This document shows positions 32,881-40,542 of a stretch of 52,849 nt of DNA, piece by piece. Position numbers and translations under genes: made by a program. Under the pieces are notes generated by a model. That model saw only the letters and a program-made list of their open reading frames with translations. It was not told the origin of the DNA and did no database searches. Every line of letters begins with the position of its first letter. Position 1 is the stretch's first letter. The DNA comes from Deltaproteobacteria bacterium (GTDB taxonomy: Bacteria; Desulfobacterota; Desulfarculia; Desulfarculales; Desulfarculaceae), in assembly GCA_020444165.1 (NCBI GenBank), contig JAHLLK010000039.1:1-52849 (forward strand). The letters run 5' to 3'.

Positions 32881-33651
32881 GTGATAGCAACTGCCCCATT
32901 GCGTGGCTGGCTGGGCGGCAAATCGCGCCTGGCCCGCACCATCGTGGAAAGGATCCCCGAGCACACCTGTTATGTGGAGCCCTTCGCCGGCGCGGCCTGG
33001 GTGCTGTTCCGCAAACCGCCCAGCAAGGTGGAGGTGTTGAACGACATCAACCGGGACATCATGACCCTGTACCGGGTGCTGCAATACCACTTGGAGGAGT
33101 TCCTGCGCTATTTCAAATGGGCCCTGGTCAGCCGGGAGGAGTTCGAGCGCATCCGGGCCCTGCCGCCGGAGAGCCTTACCGATATTCAGCGGGCGGCCCG
33201 GTTCTACTACCTCCAGAAGACATGCTTCGGGGGCCGCACTTGTTCCCCCAGTTTCGGGGCTTCCGCCTGCCAGCCTCCCCGGCTGAACCTCCTGCGGATC
33301 GAAGAGGAGCTGTCCGCCGCCCACCTCCGCCTGTCCCGGATCCTCCTGGAGTGCCTGCCGTACGGAGAGGTGATCACCCGGTACGACCGGCCGGAGACCT
33401 TCTTCTACCTGGACCCGCCCTACTGGGGATGTGAGAAAGACTACGGCCGAGGGGTGTTTTCCCGGGAAGACTTCAGCCTTCTGGCCGAGTTGCTGGCCGG
33501 CGTCTCGGGGAAATTCATGCTGTCCATCAATGACGTGCCGGAGATCCGCGAGTTGTTCGCCGGTTTCTCCAGGAAGGAGGTGCGCCAGCGCTATTCGGTT
33601 GGGCCGGACAACGGCCAGCACAAGCCGGAACTCTTGATCACCAACTACTGA
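32881..33651 (+). CDS. DNA adenine methyltransferase, D12 (Dam) class
   Basis: A 256-residue N6-adenine methyltransferase. The order of motifs is that of the Dam/D12 class: LGGKSRLA (motif X region, residues about 12-19), VEPFAGAAWVLF (AdoMet site, about 33-44), and DPPYWG (catalytic motif IV, about 180). GTG 32881 is chosen for the AAAGGAAACGCT ribosome site; upstream sequence in the frame is non-coding in character. It would methylate phage or host DNA, probably against restriction. It lacks a restriction partner here. Confidence 0.9.
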   Translation: MIATAPLRGWLGGKSRLARTIVERIPEHTCYVEPFAGAAWVLFRKPPSKVEVLNDINRDIMTLYRVLQYHLEEFLRYFKWALVSREEFERIRALPPESLTDIQRAARFYYLQKTCFGGRTCSPSFGASACQPPRLNLLRIEEELSAAHLRLSRILLECLPYGEVITRYDRPETFFYLDPPYWGCEKDYGRGVFSREDFSLLAELLAGVSGKFMLSINDVPEIRELFAGFSRKEVRQRYSVGPDNGQHKPELLITNY

Positions 33652-33661
33652 GGAGGAGCTT

Positions 33662-33676
33662 ATGGGAAACGGCTAG
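33662..33676 (+). other. Four-codon minigene with perfect Shine-Dalgarno
   Basis: Directly after the methylase stop, AGGAGGAG (33,651-33,658) precedes ATG GGA AAC GGC TAG. It may be the remnant of a deleted gene start or a chance sequence; its only product would be a tetrapeptide. The stretch 33,677-33,888 otherwise shows only the terminator at 33,724. Confidence 0.35.
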
Positions 33677-33723
33677 ACCCACCACCCATCCCGCCAGTCA
33701 CCCTACCTGATACCCCACCCCCG

Positions 33724-33750
33724 CCCCGGCCCAACGGCCGGGGTTCCTTC
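33724..33750 (+). terminator. Rho-independent terminator at prophage right end
   Basis: CCCCGGCC (33,724-33,731), loop CAAC, GGCCGGGG (33,736-33,743) followed by TTCCTTC. It ends the late transcript of the prophage. Confidence 0.7.
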
Positions 33751-33888
33751 TTGGAGGCGCCGGAACACCCCAGGATATGGGGGGAAAGGCCCCCACCGGC
33801 AGGCCGCCGGAGGTCTATGCAAACTCTTTGCAAAATGCGAAGAGTAGCCGCCTATTTCAGGAGATTTCAGCCGATTCGCGGGTCGCGC

Positions 33889-33917
33889 TTGACGGGGCTA
33901 ACCAACTGGGGTATATG
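33889..33917 (+). promoter_or_regulatory. Sigma70-type promoter of tRNA-Thr
   Basis: TTGACG at 33,889-33,894 and TATATG at 33,912-33,917 are separated by exactly 17 bases. The expected transcript start is about 10 bases before the tRNA. This shows host DNA resumes before about 33,880. Confidence 0.7.
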
Positions 33918-33933
33918 GTTTTTTCACAACTTA

Positions 33934-34008
33934 GCCGGCGTAGCTCAGGGGCAGAGCAGCTGATTCGTAATCAGCAGGTCGCGGGTTCAATTCCCATCGC
34001 CGGCTCCA
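33934..34008 (+). tRNA. tRNA-Thr(CGU)
   Basis: A 75-base cloverleaf with encoded CCA end. The acceptor stem GCCGGCG pairs with CGCCGGC. The anticodon stem GCTGA/TCAGC holds the loop TTCGTAA, giving anticodon CGT, which reads ACG (Thr). GGTTCAA marks the T arm. No second copy of its 3' end was found on the other side of the prophage in this window. Confidence 0.95.
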
Positions 34009-34036
34009 GAAGACATTAAGCAAATCAGCTTTCTAA

Positions 34037-34082
34037 GCCATCCCCCACCGGAGACGCCCGGTGGGGGATGGCGCGTTTTGGC
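34037..34082 (+). terminator. Terminator after tRNA-Thr
   Basis: GCCATCCCCCACCG (34,037-34,050) pairs perfectly with CGGTGGGGGATGGC (34,059-34,072), followed by GCGTTTTGGCCTTTT. It may also serve the convergent operon on the other strand. Confidence 0.8.
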
Positions 34083-34178
34083 CTTTTGACAGTCCCTTAT
34101 GGGCTGGGTGGTATTCCGCAAATCAGGTATCCCCATCCGAAGACGCCCACCTTGACGGGCGCACCTCATCTGCCCGGT

Positions 34179-35117
34179 CTATTTTTTAGCCGCCGGCAGA
34201 AAACCATATTTCCGGTAAATGGCTTGCCCTTCCTGGCTGATCAGAAAATCCAGGAAGTCGTTGGCCGCCTGGGCATGCGGCGCGTCCTTCATTTTCGCCG
34301 CGGTGTAGGTGACAAACTGGTTCATTTGGTCGGGTATCTCGATCATGCCGATGGGGTTTTTGATCATGGCCTGAAAATATGGTTCCGTGTACCAAGTGGG
34401 GCCGCAGTCGCTCTGCTTTTGCATGATGCTGATGGGGGTCTGGCGGTGGTGCATGTGGGTCAGCCAGGTGGTGCCGGCCCCCAGCTTGGTCTGCATGATT
34501 CTGGTTACGAGATCCTCGCCACCCGCGGCCCTAAAGGCTTTTTCGATGGGCGTGGCGATACCTTCCCATTTGGGGTTGGGCATGGCCACCTTTATATCGT
34601 CTCTTCCCAGGTCCTGTAGGCTCTTGATGCCTTTGGGATTGCCTTCATACACCATGATGGCCAGGCGGTTGCCGGCGTAGTCTTCCATCCGGTCGAACCA
34701 ACCTTTTTCTTTCTGAATTCTCAGCAGACCGCCGCGGCCGCGCGTGTACACATCCGGTTTGTGGGCAATGCGCAGGCTCCCCACGATCACCGCGCCTTGC
34801 TCGATTTGCTGCGCTTCGATGCCCGGCGGAAGGGTTTCCCAATAGATGCGCTGGTATTGGGGATACTTCTTTTGAAAGGCCTGCATCAGCTCATGGGTCA
34901 CCATGAATTGGTTGCCCGCGAAGAACACCACCAACTGCGGGTCAACCACGTCACCGTGCAGGTCGGCCAAGTCGTTGACGCCCCGGAGACTGAATTTCTT
35001 GCCGTCGGTTGGAGTGCCCACCCAGGGGGGATATACCTGGGCCGCCAAGGCCGGCAGAGCCCAGGCGACCGCCAGGACCGCGGCGACCAGGATTCGGACC
35101 AATATTTTAGGCGTCAT
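34179..35117 (-). CDS. Exported solute-binding protein of the sulfur/cytochrome operon
   Basis: A 312-residue protein with a signal peptide (MTPKILVRILVAAVLAVAWA, cleavage after ALA near residue 26). The mature part has the two-lobe pattern of extracellular binding proteins of the ModA/ThiB-like group: DPQLVVFFAGNQFMVTHELMQAFQKKYPQY at the first lobe, AMPNPKWEGIATPIEKAFRAAGG at the hinge, and ANDFLDFLISQEGQAIYRKYGF near the end. AAAGGAG stands before ATG 35117. It is the last gene of the operon, 38 bases after the DsrE-type gene. No ABC permease or ATPase is adjacent, so its partner may be the respiratory complex or a distant transporter. The ligand is unknown; an oxyanion is a reasonable guess. 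Confidence 0.8.
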   Translation of the reverse strand: MTPKILVRILVAAVLAVAWALPALAAQVYPPWVGTPTDGKKFSLRGVNDLADLHGDVVDPQLVVFFAGNQFMVTHELMQAFQKKYPQYQRIYWETLPPGIEAQQIEQGAVIVGSLRIAHKPDVYTRGRGGLLRIQKEKGWFDRMEDYAGNRLAIMVYEGNPKGIKSLQDLGRDDIKVAMPNPKWEGIATPIEKAFRAAGGEDLVTRIMQTKLGAGTTWLTHMHHRQTPISIMQKQSDCGPTWYTEPYFQAMIKNPIGMIEIPDQMNQFVTYTAAKMKDAPHAQAANDFLDFLISQEGQAIYRKYGFLPAAKK

Positions 35118-35155
35118 CGGAACTCCTTTTCCGCGAACTTTGGTTTTGCGAGCGA

Positions 35156-35704
35156 TTAGTAAAACGGAAGGAAAGCATAACCCTTGAGTTCATAGGTGGG
35201 CACCGCGACCAGAGCCGACAAGGTGATCTCGAATTGCGGATTCACGTCCGTGTGCGCTATGTCGTGCTCGGCCAGGCCTTGGCCGCAGACCAACAGCTTC
35301 ACGCCGGCCTTTTTGAGCTGGTCGATCAGCTTCAGGTTCGCGTTGGCAAAGCCGTGCTTCTTTTGGAACAGCTCAGGCTTCAGCACGGCTTCGGTGGCCG
35401 GGCCGTGGAGCACCACCACCACCTTCATCTTATCCGGGCCCATGCCCGCGGAGTCGAATGCGTTCAGCAACCGGGCCACCTTGGCCAAGCCCGGCACCAC
35501 TTTGCCCTCCATTTTGGGCCAGCCGGTTAGGTCGAAGAGGACCTTATATTCCAGGCTGGGATCCGGCTGCACCGCGGCCTGGGGCAAGGAGACGATGCCG
35601 CCTTCACCCTTTATGGCGGGATATTGCCAATCAATGGCCCAGCTTGGCGCACCAAATGACAAAACCAGCAGGATGGCCATGACCGAAGGGGAAAGTATTT
35701 TCAT
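35156..35704 (-). CDS. Exported DsrE-family protein
   Basis: A 182-residue protein with a signal peptide (MKILSPSVMAILLVLSFGAP, cleavage near residue 23) and a DsrE-like alpha/beta fold: KVLFDLTGWPKMEGKVVPGL, DKMKVVVVLHGPATEAVL, then KKAGVKLLVCGQGLAEHDI. The single cysteine, Cys140, is at the position of the reactive cysteine of DsrE proteins, which bind and pass persulfide sulfur. Export places it in the periplasm, near the TsdA-like cytochrome. Start ATG 35704 is chosen for the signal peptide. It lies 40 bases after the two-haem membrane protein. Confidence 0.8.
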   Translation of the reverse strand: MKILSPSVMAILLVLSFGAPSWAIDWQYPAIKGEGGIVSLPQAAVQPDPSLEYKVLFDLTGWPKMEGKVVPGLAKVARLLNAFDSAGMGPDKMKVVVVLHGPATEAVLKPELFQKKHGFANANLKLIDQLKKAGVKLLVCGQGLAEHDIAHTDVNPQFEITLSALVAVPTYELKGYAFLPFY

Positions 35705-35744
35705 CTCGTCTCTCTCTTTCCGCTGCCGCCCCAATGGGCCGGCA

Positions 35745-37304
35745 TCAATTGGTTGTCCGCAAAGAGGCAACGAAGCTCACCAGCCCCCAACGGGTCGCCT
35801 CGGGCAACTCATTGAAGGGCTGCATCACGGTTCCGTCGTAGCCGCTGGTGATGACCGCGAAGGCATATTGCGGCGTAAGCCCGTACTGGGAGAGATCCGG
35901 CGGCGCCGGCGAGAGATTGTGTCCGAAGACGCTTACCTGCCCCCGCTCGCCGTGGCATTTGGCGCAGGTATTGGCGAAAATCTCACGCGCCGCCGCCGCA
36001 TTCCCGGGAGGTCCGTCCGGCTGGGGCTGGGCGGTAAGCTGGAACCGCGCCTGCAAATAGTCCAAGAGCGAGTCCAGCTTGCTCTGCTCGAATATGGAGA
36101 AATACGGCATGCCCGAACCAATGACGCCTTGCAGGATAATTTGCTTGGCGTAATTTCGCTCGGCCCGCACCGCGTTCAGCCTTTCCGGCGGAATTATCAG
36201 GGGCGCCGCCTCCGCCCCGTGGCCATCGCCCGCCATACCGTGGCAAAACGCGCACGACCCGGCATAAATGGTTTCGCCATTGTCATAGACCGTGCCCAGA
36301 CGGCCGCGGAATTGGTCGAAGGATATCTCCTGGAAAGGCGAAAGTTGGCTGCTCAGTTGGGTGGCCCTGGCCGCCAGCGCCGTCTGGACCGGAGCCACGG
36401 CCTGGTGTTGCAGGAACTGGCGGGCCAGCAGCATGGCGACGAAGACCACCGGAAGCAGCGCCAAACTCCACTTCAGGCGCGCGGGCCGGGGCGGCTGGGT
36501 CCGGTAGAAGGCCAGGCCCACCAGAAGCATGGCCGCGGCCACGCCCACGGTCACGGCGCTCATCACCGCCGGGGTCAACCGCTCCTGCACGCTGAGCAAG
36601 AGCAGCACTCCCGCCACCACCTGGAACAGGGTGGCCACCACTATCCAATTGGACAGATGATAATGCCGGTCCTCCGAGCCTTTGGTGGAGAACAAATAGT
36701 GGAAGGCGCCGCCGAACAGGGCCGCGGCGCCCAGGATGTGCAGATAGCGCATGAGCCAGTGAAACACCAGGCCCGGCTCGTCCCCCAGGCCGTTGGCCGC
36801 CACCCGCGCCCACTTGTCCGGGCTCTCCACCAGGGTGAGCACCGCGGTGAATACCGCGGGGACAGCCAGCAGGGCGGCCAGGCCCAAAACTCCGAATATC
36901 AGGTGGCCCAACGGATGCACCGTCATTTTGTGGCCCAGGGTGTCCAACGAAAGGAACGCGAAGATCATGAGCCCGGTCAGGCCCAGCCAATAGGGGGCCA
37001 AGATGGCGGCGGCCGTCAGGAGCGGGATGCTCCACAACACCTGGATGATCAACAACGGCGCGATCCCCAGCACCACGGCCAGGCTTTTCAAGGCCAGGTG
37101 GATGCGCAGCACCCGCTTGTCCCAACGTAGTTCAAAGCGGTAGCCCGTGAGCCAGGAGTGGATAAAAAAGAAGACCGCGATCATGGCCGTGCCCAACATC
37201 AGCAACACGAACAAGAGATGCAGGGCAAAACTCGCGAAGAGCAAAAGCTCCATGAGGGCGTCGCTTAAGGGTTTGCCCAAAAGCAAATCATGCAGATTAT
37301 TCAT
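35745..37304 (-). CDS. Polytopic membrane protein with two C-terminal c-type haem sites
   Basis: A 519-residue protein. The first 310 residues have about eight membrane helices; histidines lie in helix 1 (FASFALHLLFVLLMLG), in HPLGHLIFGVLG, and in VFHWLMRYLHILGAAALFGGAFHYLF, suitable for b-type haem ligation. The C-terminal part, predicted periplasmic, carries CAFCH (351-355) and CAKCH (447-451), with Met in GSGMP and VMQP as possible axial ligands. The layout suggests a quinone-linked b/c cytochrome of the bd-related group, not a known named subunit. ATG 37304 overlaps the preceding gene by 8 bases, implying coupled translation and a joint complex. Confidence 0.8.
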   Translation of the reverse strand: MNNLHDLLLGKPLSDALMELLLFASFALHLLFVLLMLGTAMIAVFFFIHSWLTGYRFELRWDKRVLRIHLALKSLAVVLGIAPLLIIQVLWSIPLLTAAAILAPYWLGLTGLMIFAFLSLDTLGHKMTVHPLGHLIFGVLGLAALLAVPAVFTAVLTLVESPDKWARVAANGLGDEPGLVFHWLMRYLHILGAAALFGGAFHYLFSTKGSEDRHYHLSNWIVVATLFQVVAGVLLLLSVQERLTPAVMSAVTVGVAAAMLLVGLAFYRTQPPRPARLKWSLALLPVVFVAMLLARQFLQHQAVAPVQTALAARATQLSSQLSPFQEISFDQFRGRLGTVYDNGETIYAGSCAFCHGMAGDGHGAEAAPLIIPPERLNAVRAERNYAKQIILQGVIGSGMPYFSIFEQSKLDSLLDYLQARFQLTAQPQPDGPPGNAAAAREIFANTCAKCHGERGQVSVFGHNLSPAPPDLSQYGLTPQYAFAVITSGYDGTVMQPFNELPEATRWGLVSFVASLRTTN

Positions 37305-38664
37305 GGGCGGCCTCGCTCCAGACCGCGGGCGGAACCGCTTGCAGCGACCGTTTCTCTCCGGTCAGCGCGTAAAGATAGGCGCCCAGGGTTCTCGCCTCGG
37401 CCTCGGTGCCGGAAAAGGGAGGCATGAACGGCACCATGCGGTTGGCGTTGTTGATCAACACGTAGATCGAAGGCTGGGTCCGCCCGCGCAGGCGGCCGCG
37501 GATATCATTGATCCCTCCGATGGTGTGGCAGACCCCGCAATTGCTGGCGAACAAGGCATGGCCCGCCGGGTCCCGGGGCTGGATAGCCGCGGGCTGCGCC
37601 GGGTACCAAGCCGCGTGGGCCAGAAAACCACGCTTTTTAAGGTAGAGGCTTTCGGAAAGGTTGATCTGGTTGGCGTACTGGTAGCCCGGCATAAGATAGG
37701 GCCCCCGGATGAATTCCCGGATGCGCTCAAACTCCGCCACCAGGCCGATGGCCAGGACCAGGGCCGGAATGATGAGCAGTTTGGCGGCCAGACGCCGGCG
37801 GGTCAGTGCGGCGGCCCCCACGGCGGCCAGCAAAAGCACGGCCAGCAGATTGCCCAGCCAAAAGAGCCACGGTTTTTGCGCCAGATGCGAGGTGAGCACC
37901 GCGAAGAGGCTGTGGGTGAAATAGGTCTGGGGCACGCGCTGAAAGTAGAGCCAGGTGGCCAGCGCGCAAAGCCCGCCGGCGGCGAGGAGCCAGCCCCCCG
38001 CGAGCCTGACCACGCTCTCTCTGAGCGAGGGCGGGGCCTGGCGGGAAAACAGCAAAAAACCCAGGCAGAAAAGCGCGCCCAAGGCCAGGCCGCCGAAAAA
38101 GCGCAGGGCCAGTTGGGGCCAAAAGGTGGGATTGAAAAAGGCCGAGACCAGCCGCTGGTTTTGCACCCACCCGTCCGGGGTGAGCATGAACCCCAGGATG
38201 CCGGAGATCAGAAAAGCCGACACCAGGGCCACCGCCACGTACGACCAACCCAAGGCCACGTGCCAGCCTTGCCGGGCGGGCCGCAGGCGGTCCCACAGGA
38301 AATAATAGGGCAAGAGGATCAGCACCTCCAAGGTGAAGGCTATCCATTCGATGAACCAAGGCCAGAAAAAGACCCGCAGCAGGGAGCCGATGCCGGCCGG
38401 GGCCAATACGCTCACGGTGAACCAGATGCCGGCGCCGGTCACCGCGCCCACCGCGGTGATGATCACCACGGCGGGCTTGAGCAGGTGCTGGGCCAGATCT
38501 GCCAACGCAGGGTCGTTCCGGCGCAGGGCCAAGTGCTCCAAGAGCACCACCAGGCTCACCACGCCAAGGGCCAAACCGTGACTCAGCACCACGTGCAGGA
38601 CCGCCACCAGCGCGATGGTCATGCCTTGGCCCAGACCGGGGACATAAAAAACGGGAAACAGCAT
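37297..38664 (-). CDS. CydA-like membrane protein fused to a c-type haem domain
   Basis: A 455-residue protein. Residues 1-330 resemble a shortened cytochrome bd subunit I: His24 in AVLHVVLSHGLALG matches the haem b595 histidine of CydA, and WPWFIEWIAFTLEVLILLPYYFLWDRL keeps both conserved glutamates (Glu106, Glu113). The later b558 region appears altered (LALRFFGGLALG where a His is expected) and there is no Q-loop, so it is not a canonical oxidase. The C-terminus has a mono-haem c domain with CGVCH at 376-380. Ordinary CydA is about 520 residues without c haem. It starts 4 bases after the TsdA-like gene ends. Confidence 0.85.
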   Translation of the reverse strand: MLFPVFYVPGLGQGMTIALVAVLHVVLSHGLALGVVSLVVLLEHLALRRNDPALADLAQHLLKPAVVIITAVGAVTGAGIWFTVSVLAPAGIGSLLRVFFWPWFIEWIAFTLEVLILLPYYFLWDRLRPARQGWHVALGWSYVAVALVSAFLISGILGFMLTPDGWVQNQRLVSAFFNPTFWPQLALRFFGGLALGALFCLGFLLFSRQAPPSLRESVVRLAGGWLLAAGGLCALATWLYFQRVPQTYFTHSLFAVLTSHLAQKPWLFWLGNLLAVLLLAAVGAAALTRRRLAAKLLIIPALVLAIGLVAEFERIREFIRGPYLMPGYQYANQINLSESLYLKKRGFLAHAAWYPAQPAAIQPRDPAGHALFASNCGVCHTIGGINDIRGRLRGRTQPSIYVLINNANRMVPFMPPFSGTEAEARTLGAYLYALTGEKRSLQAVPPAVWSEAAHE

Positions 38665-38668
38665 TTGG

Positions 38669-39502
38669 TCACCTGGCCGCTGAGAAATGGGGGCGGGGCT
38701 GGGTCAAGGCGTAAGCCGCCACGTCCCAGGCTTGTGCGACCGTCAGCGTGGGGTTGCTCTTGGGCATGAAGTGGTGGGTGAAGGCCGCGAAGTTCTTGAT
38801 CTTGTGCATGCCGGCCCCGTCGTTGAAGGAAGCGGGGCCCCACAAGGGTGGCGCGATATTGCTTCCCAAGCCGTCGTTGCCGTGGCAGCGGGCGCAGACT
38901 TGGCTGAAGATCTCTTTACCCGTCGTCTGGTCCGGCTGGTGATCTTCCGCCAGCTTCTTCAGCCCCAACCAGGGGATCTGGGCGTAGATGGGCAGCCCCT
39001 TGGAGATCCAATGATAATAGGCCATGAGGGCCTGCATGTGCCGGCCTTCCGGGGGAAGCGGCTTGCCGTTCATGCTGCGTTGAAAACAACCCTGGGTGCG
39101 GGTGACCAGGTCGGTGACGTACTTCTGGCGGTCGCGGTATTTGGGATAGGTGGCCGCCACCCCCACCAGGGACAGGGTGTTGCGCTCGCGGCCCGCGTTG
39201 AAATGGCAGTTGCGGCAGTTCAGCGTGTTGCCCACATACTCCTTGGCATAGGTCTGGGTGTCCATCAGGATGTGATAACCCAGCATTACGCCCTCGCGGA
39301 TGTCGGCGGGCGCGTCTTCCGGACGGGGTGGCGCAAACACGATTGGCGACGCCTGCAAGGTTTCGCCAGGGCCTTGGCCGGCCATAAGGCTGCGATTGGC
39401 GGGGGGGCCGAACATCGAACTGAACATGGCGTATAGACCCGTGCCGGCCAGAATCAGCGCCACCACCAAAACCAGGGCGATGGAAATTCCACGGGAACTC
39501 AA
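38669..39502 (-). CDS. TsdA-like dihaem cytochrome c (thiosulfate dehydrogenase family)
   Basis: A 277-residue protein with an N-terminal membrane anchor or signal (ISIALVLVVALILAGTGLYA). Two c haems: NCRNCH (CXXCH 96-100) followed by FNAGR, and CARCHG (203-207). The motif TQGCFQRSMNG puts Cys139 at the place of the unusual cysteine haem ligand of TsdA, which makes or splits tetrathionate; HHFMP gives Met246 as a possible second-haem ligand. These are the diagnostic features of TsdA. Start TTG 39502 is supported by GGGGAGAG upstream. It heads the operon, so its electrons probably go to the membrane proteins that follow. Confidence 0.85.
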   Translation of the reverse strand: MSSRGISIALVLVVALILAGTGLYAMFSSMFGPPANRSLMAGQGPGETLQASPIVFAPPRPEDAPADIREGVMLGYHILMDTQTYAKEYVGNTLNCRNCHFNAGRERNTLSLVGVAATYPKYRDRQKYVTDLVTRTQGCFQRSMNGKPLPPEGRHMQALMAYYHWISKGLPIYAQIPWLGLKKLAEDHQPDQTTGKEIFSQVCARCHGNDGLGSNIAPPLWGPASFNDGAGMHKIKNFAAFTHHFMPKSNPTLTVAQAWDVAAYALTQPRPHFSAAR

Positions 39503-40041
39503 GGTTGCTCTCCCCTATGAGGCTTTGCGGGATGTTAAAGCGTATTGCGCAAATCCGGAAACAAGCGGCGGCCGACCCCCAGTAAACCGCTAAAGGTTGC
39601 TGGGGGTCGGTTAGGATTAGTCTAACGCTTATCAGCCCCGAAAAGGACGCCATGCGTATATTTTGCCTGCCTTTGTCGGAATGTCTGAGCACAATTTCGC
39701 GGGCTACCTGGCAGGCAGGCTTCCTTGGTAATGCGTATAATTTTAGTAGGTGTTGGGGCTCCTGAAACTCAGTGCAGGCTGAGCCAGGTAGAGGCGCAGG
39801 ATCCGCGAACGAGCCAGGGGCGCTCGGTGAAGGCCGAGTTGGGCGCGTTTGGCCGGGGCTGGGCCCGTTTCATTATGACTCCAGGGTTGTATGCCGGAGT
39901 CAGACGGCCGCTTTGTGGTTAAAAGGCTGGCTGTTTAAGAGGTTGTGAAAGAGGTAAAGTCCTAGCCTTGCACTGGTATTTTCTGCTTTTGTGCGGGCGT
40001 GTATTGAGGCCGGAACAAGTCAGTAAAATATGGGGGGTGGC
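39503..40041. other. 539-base intergenic region between divergent genes
   Basis: No gene is supported. It contains a strong hairpin at 39,572-39,610, a GTTAG-CTAAC palindrome at 39,610-39,626, and an inverted GCCTGCC/GGCAGGC pair (39,665 and 39,710). No clear promoter for the minus-strand operon could be fixed. Confidence 0.6.
39572..39626 (-). promoter_or_regulatory. Leader hairpin and palindrome upstream of the TsdA operon
   Basis: CCGACCCCCAG (39,572-39,582) and CTGGGGGTCGG (39,600-39,610) form a perfect 11-base stem with a 17-base loop. Directly beside it is the palindrome GTTAG-7-CTAAC. The pair begins about 70 bases before the TTG start, so it could be a leader RNA structure plus an operator. 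There is no T tract in the operon direction. Confidence 0.45.
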
Positions 40042-40298
40042 ATGGAGCCTAATTACTTTCCCGGACGTCTTCCGGAGGAACAACCAGGGCCGAAATTTTG
40101 GAAGGGTAAAAAGCCTACTGGGGAAGCATTGCGGCAGATTTTAGAGGATCATGAAGATTGGGTTAAAGATGGTTGGCAGGGGAATCCGCCGCATATCCCC
40201 AGCGGGGCCAACCTCAGCTTCGCAGATATCCGCTTTGCCGATTTCAGCCGGGCCACCTTCACCGGGGCCAAACTTGTTGCGACCGAACTAAGGAGAGC

Positions 40299-40344
40299 AT
40301 TGCACGGGGCGTCCTGCCCCGTGCAATGTCGGCTTGGCAAAAAC
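40299..40344 (+). repeat. Hairpin element copy 1
   Basis: ATTGCACGGGGC (40,299-40,310), loop GTCCT, GCCCCGTGCAAT (40,316-40,327), then the tail GTCGGCTTGGCAAAAAC (40,328-40,344). Same design as the copy at 40,552-40,599, with compensating changes in the stem. Confidence 0.85.
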
Positions 40345-40542
40345 GTGACTCCACCCCAGCAAGCAGAGCTTGCCGGGGGCCCGGGTTTTGCCAAGCCTCA
40401 CAAATTGCAAGCTTTTTGAAGTGTGCAAATTGGCGGGCCATCCTTGGCCCGCATCGGCCGTTGCCTGACGTAATCATGTTTCACAGCCATTTTTGACATA
40501 ATATCAACACGTTTTATGTGTATAACCATGCAATGGCCTCAA

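Larger units (their letters stand above)
1094..33750 (+). mobile_element. Prophage with lambda-like head and P2-like contractile tail
   Basis: A continuous plus-strand series of replication, packaging, head, tail, fibre, lysis-type and methylase genes, with ATGA/TGATG overlaps throughout, ends at a terminator at 33,724-33,750. Head genes resemble lambda-type phages (Nu1/GpA terminase, gpW, portal, S49 protease with nested scaffold, decoration protein, capsid, FII, Z). Tail genes are those of P2-like myoviruses. Boundaries are approximate: no integrase, repressor or duplicated att core is visible. The left limit is set by the switch to the divergent AT-rich gene, the right limit by the terminator and the tRNA promoter. 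All structural genes look intact, so this is not a tail-only bacteriocin. Confidence 0.85.

Noticed and set aside
33934..34008. tRNA-Thr as the prophage attachment site
   Set aside because: The prophage lies on the 5' side of the tRNA, the tRNA has its own promoter between, no integrase is visible, and no duplicated tRNA end was found at the left side within the window.
35196..38769. Long plus-strand frames opposite the cytochrome operon
   Set aside because: The minus strand has CXXCH sites, signal peptides, membrane helices and ribosome sites; the plus-strand products are low-complexity.
39725..39922. 65-codon frame in the gap before the channel pseudogene
   Set aside because: No ribosome site, no domain, and composition typical of non-coding DNA.
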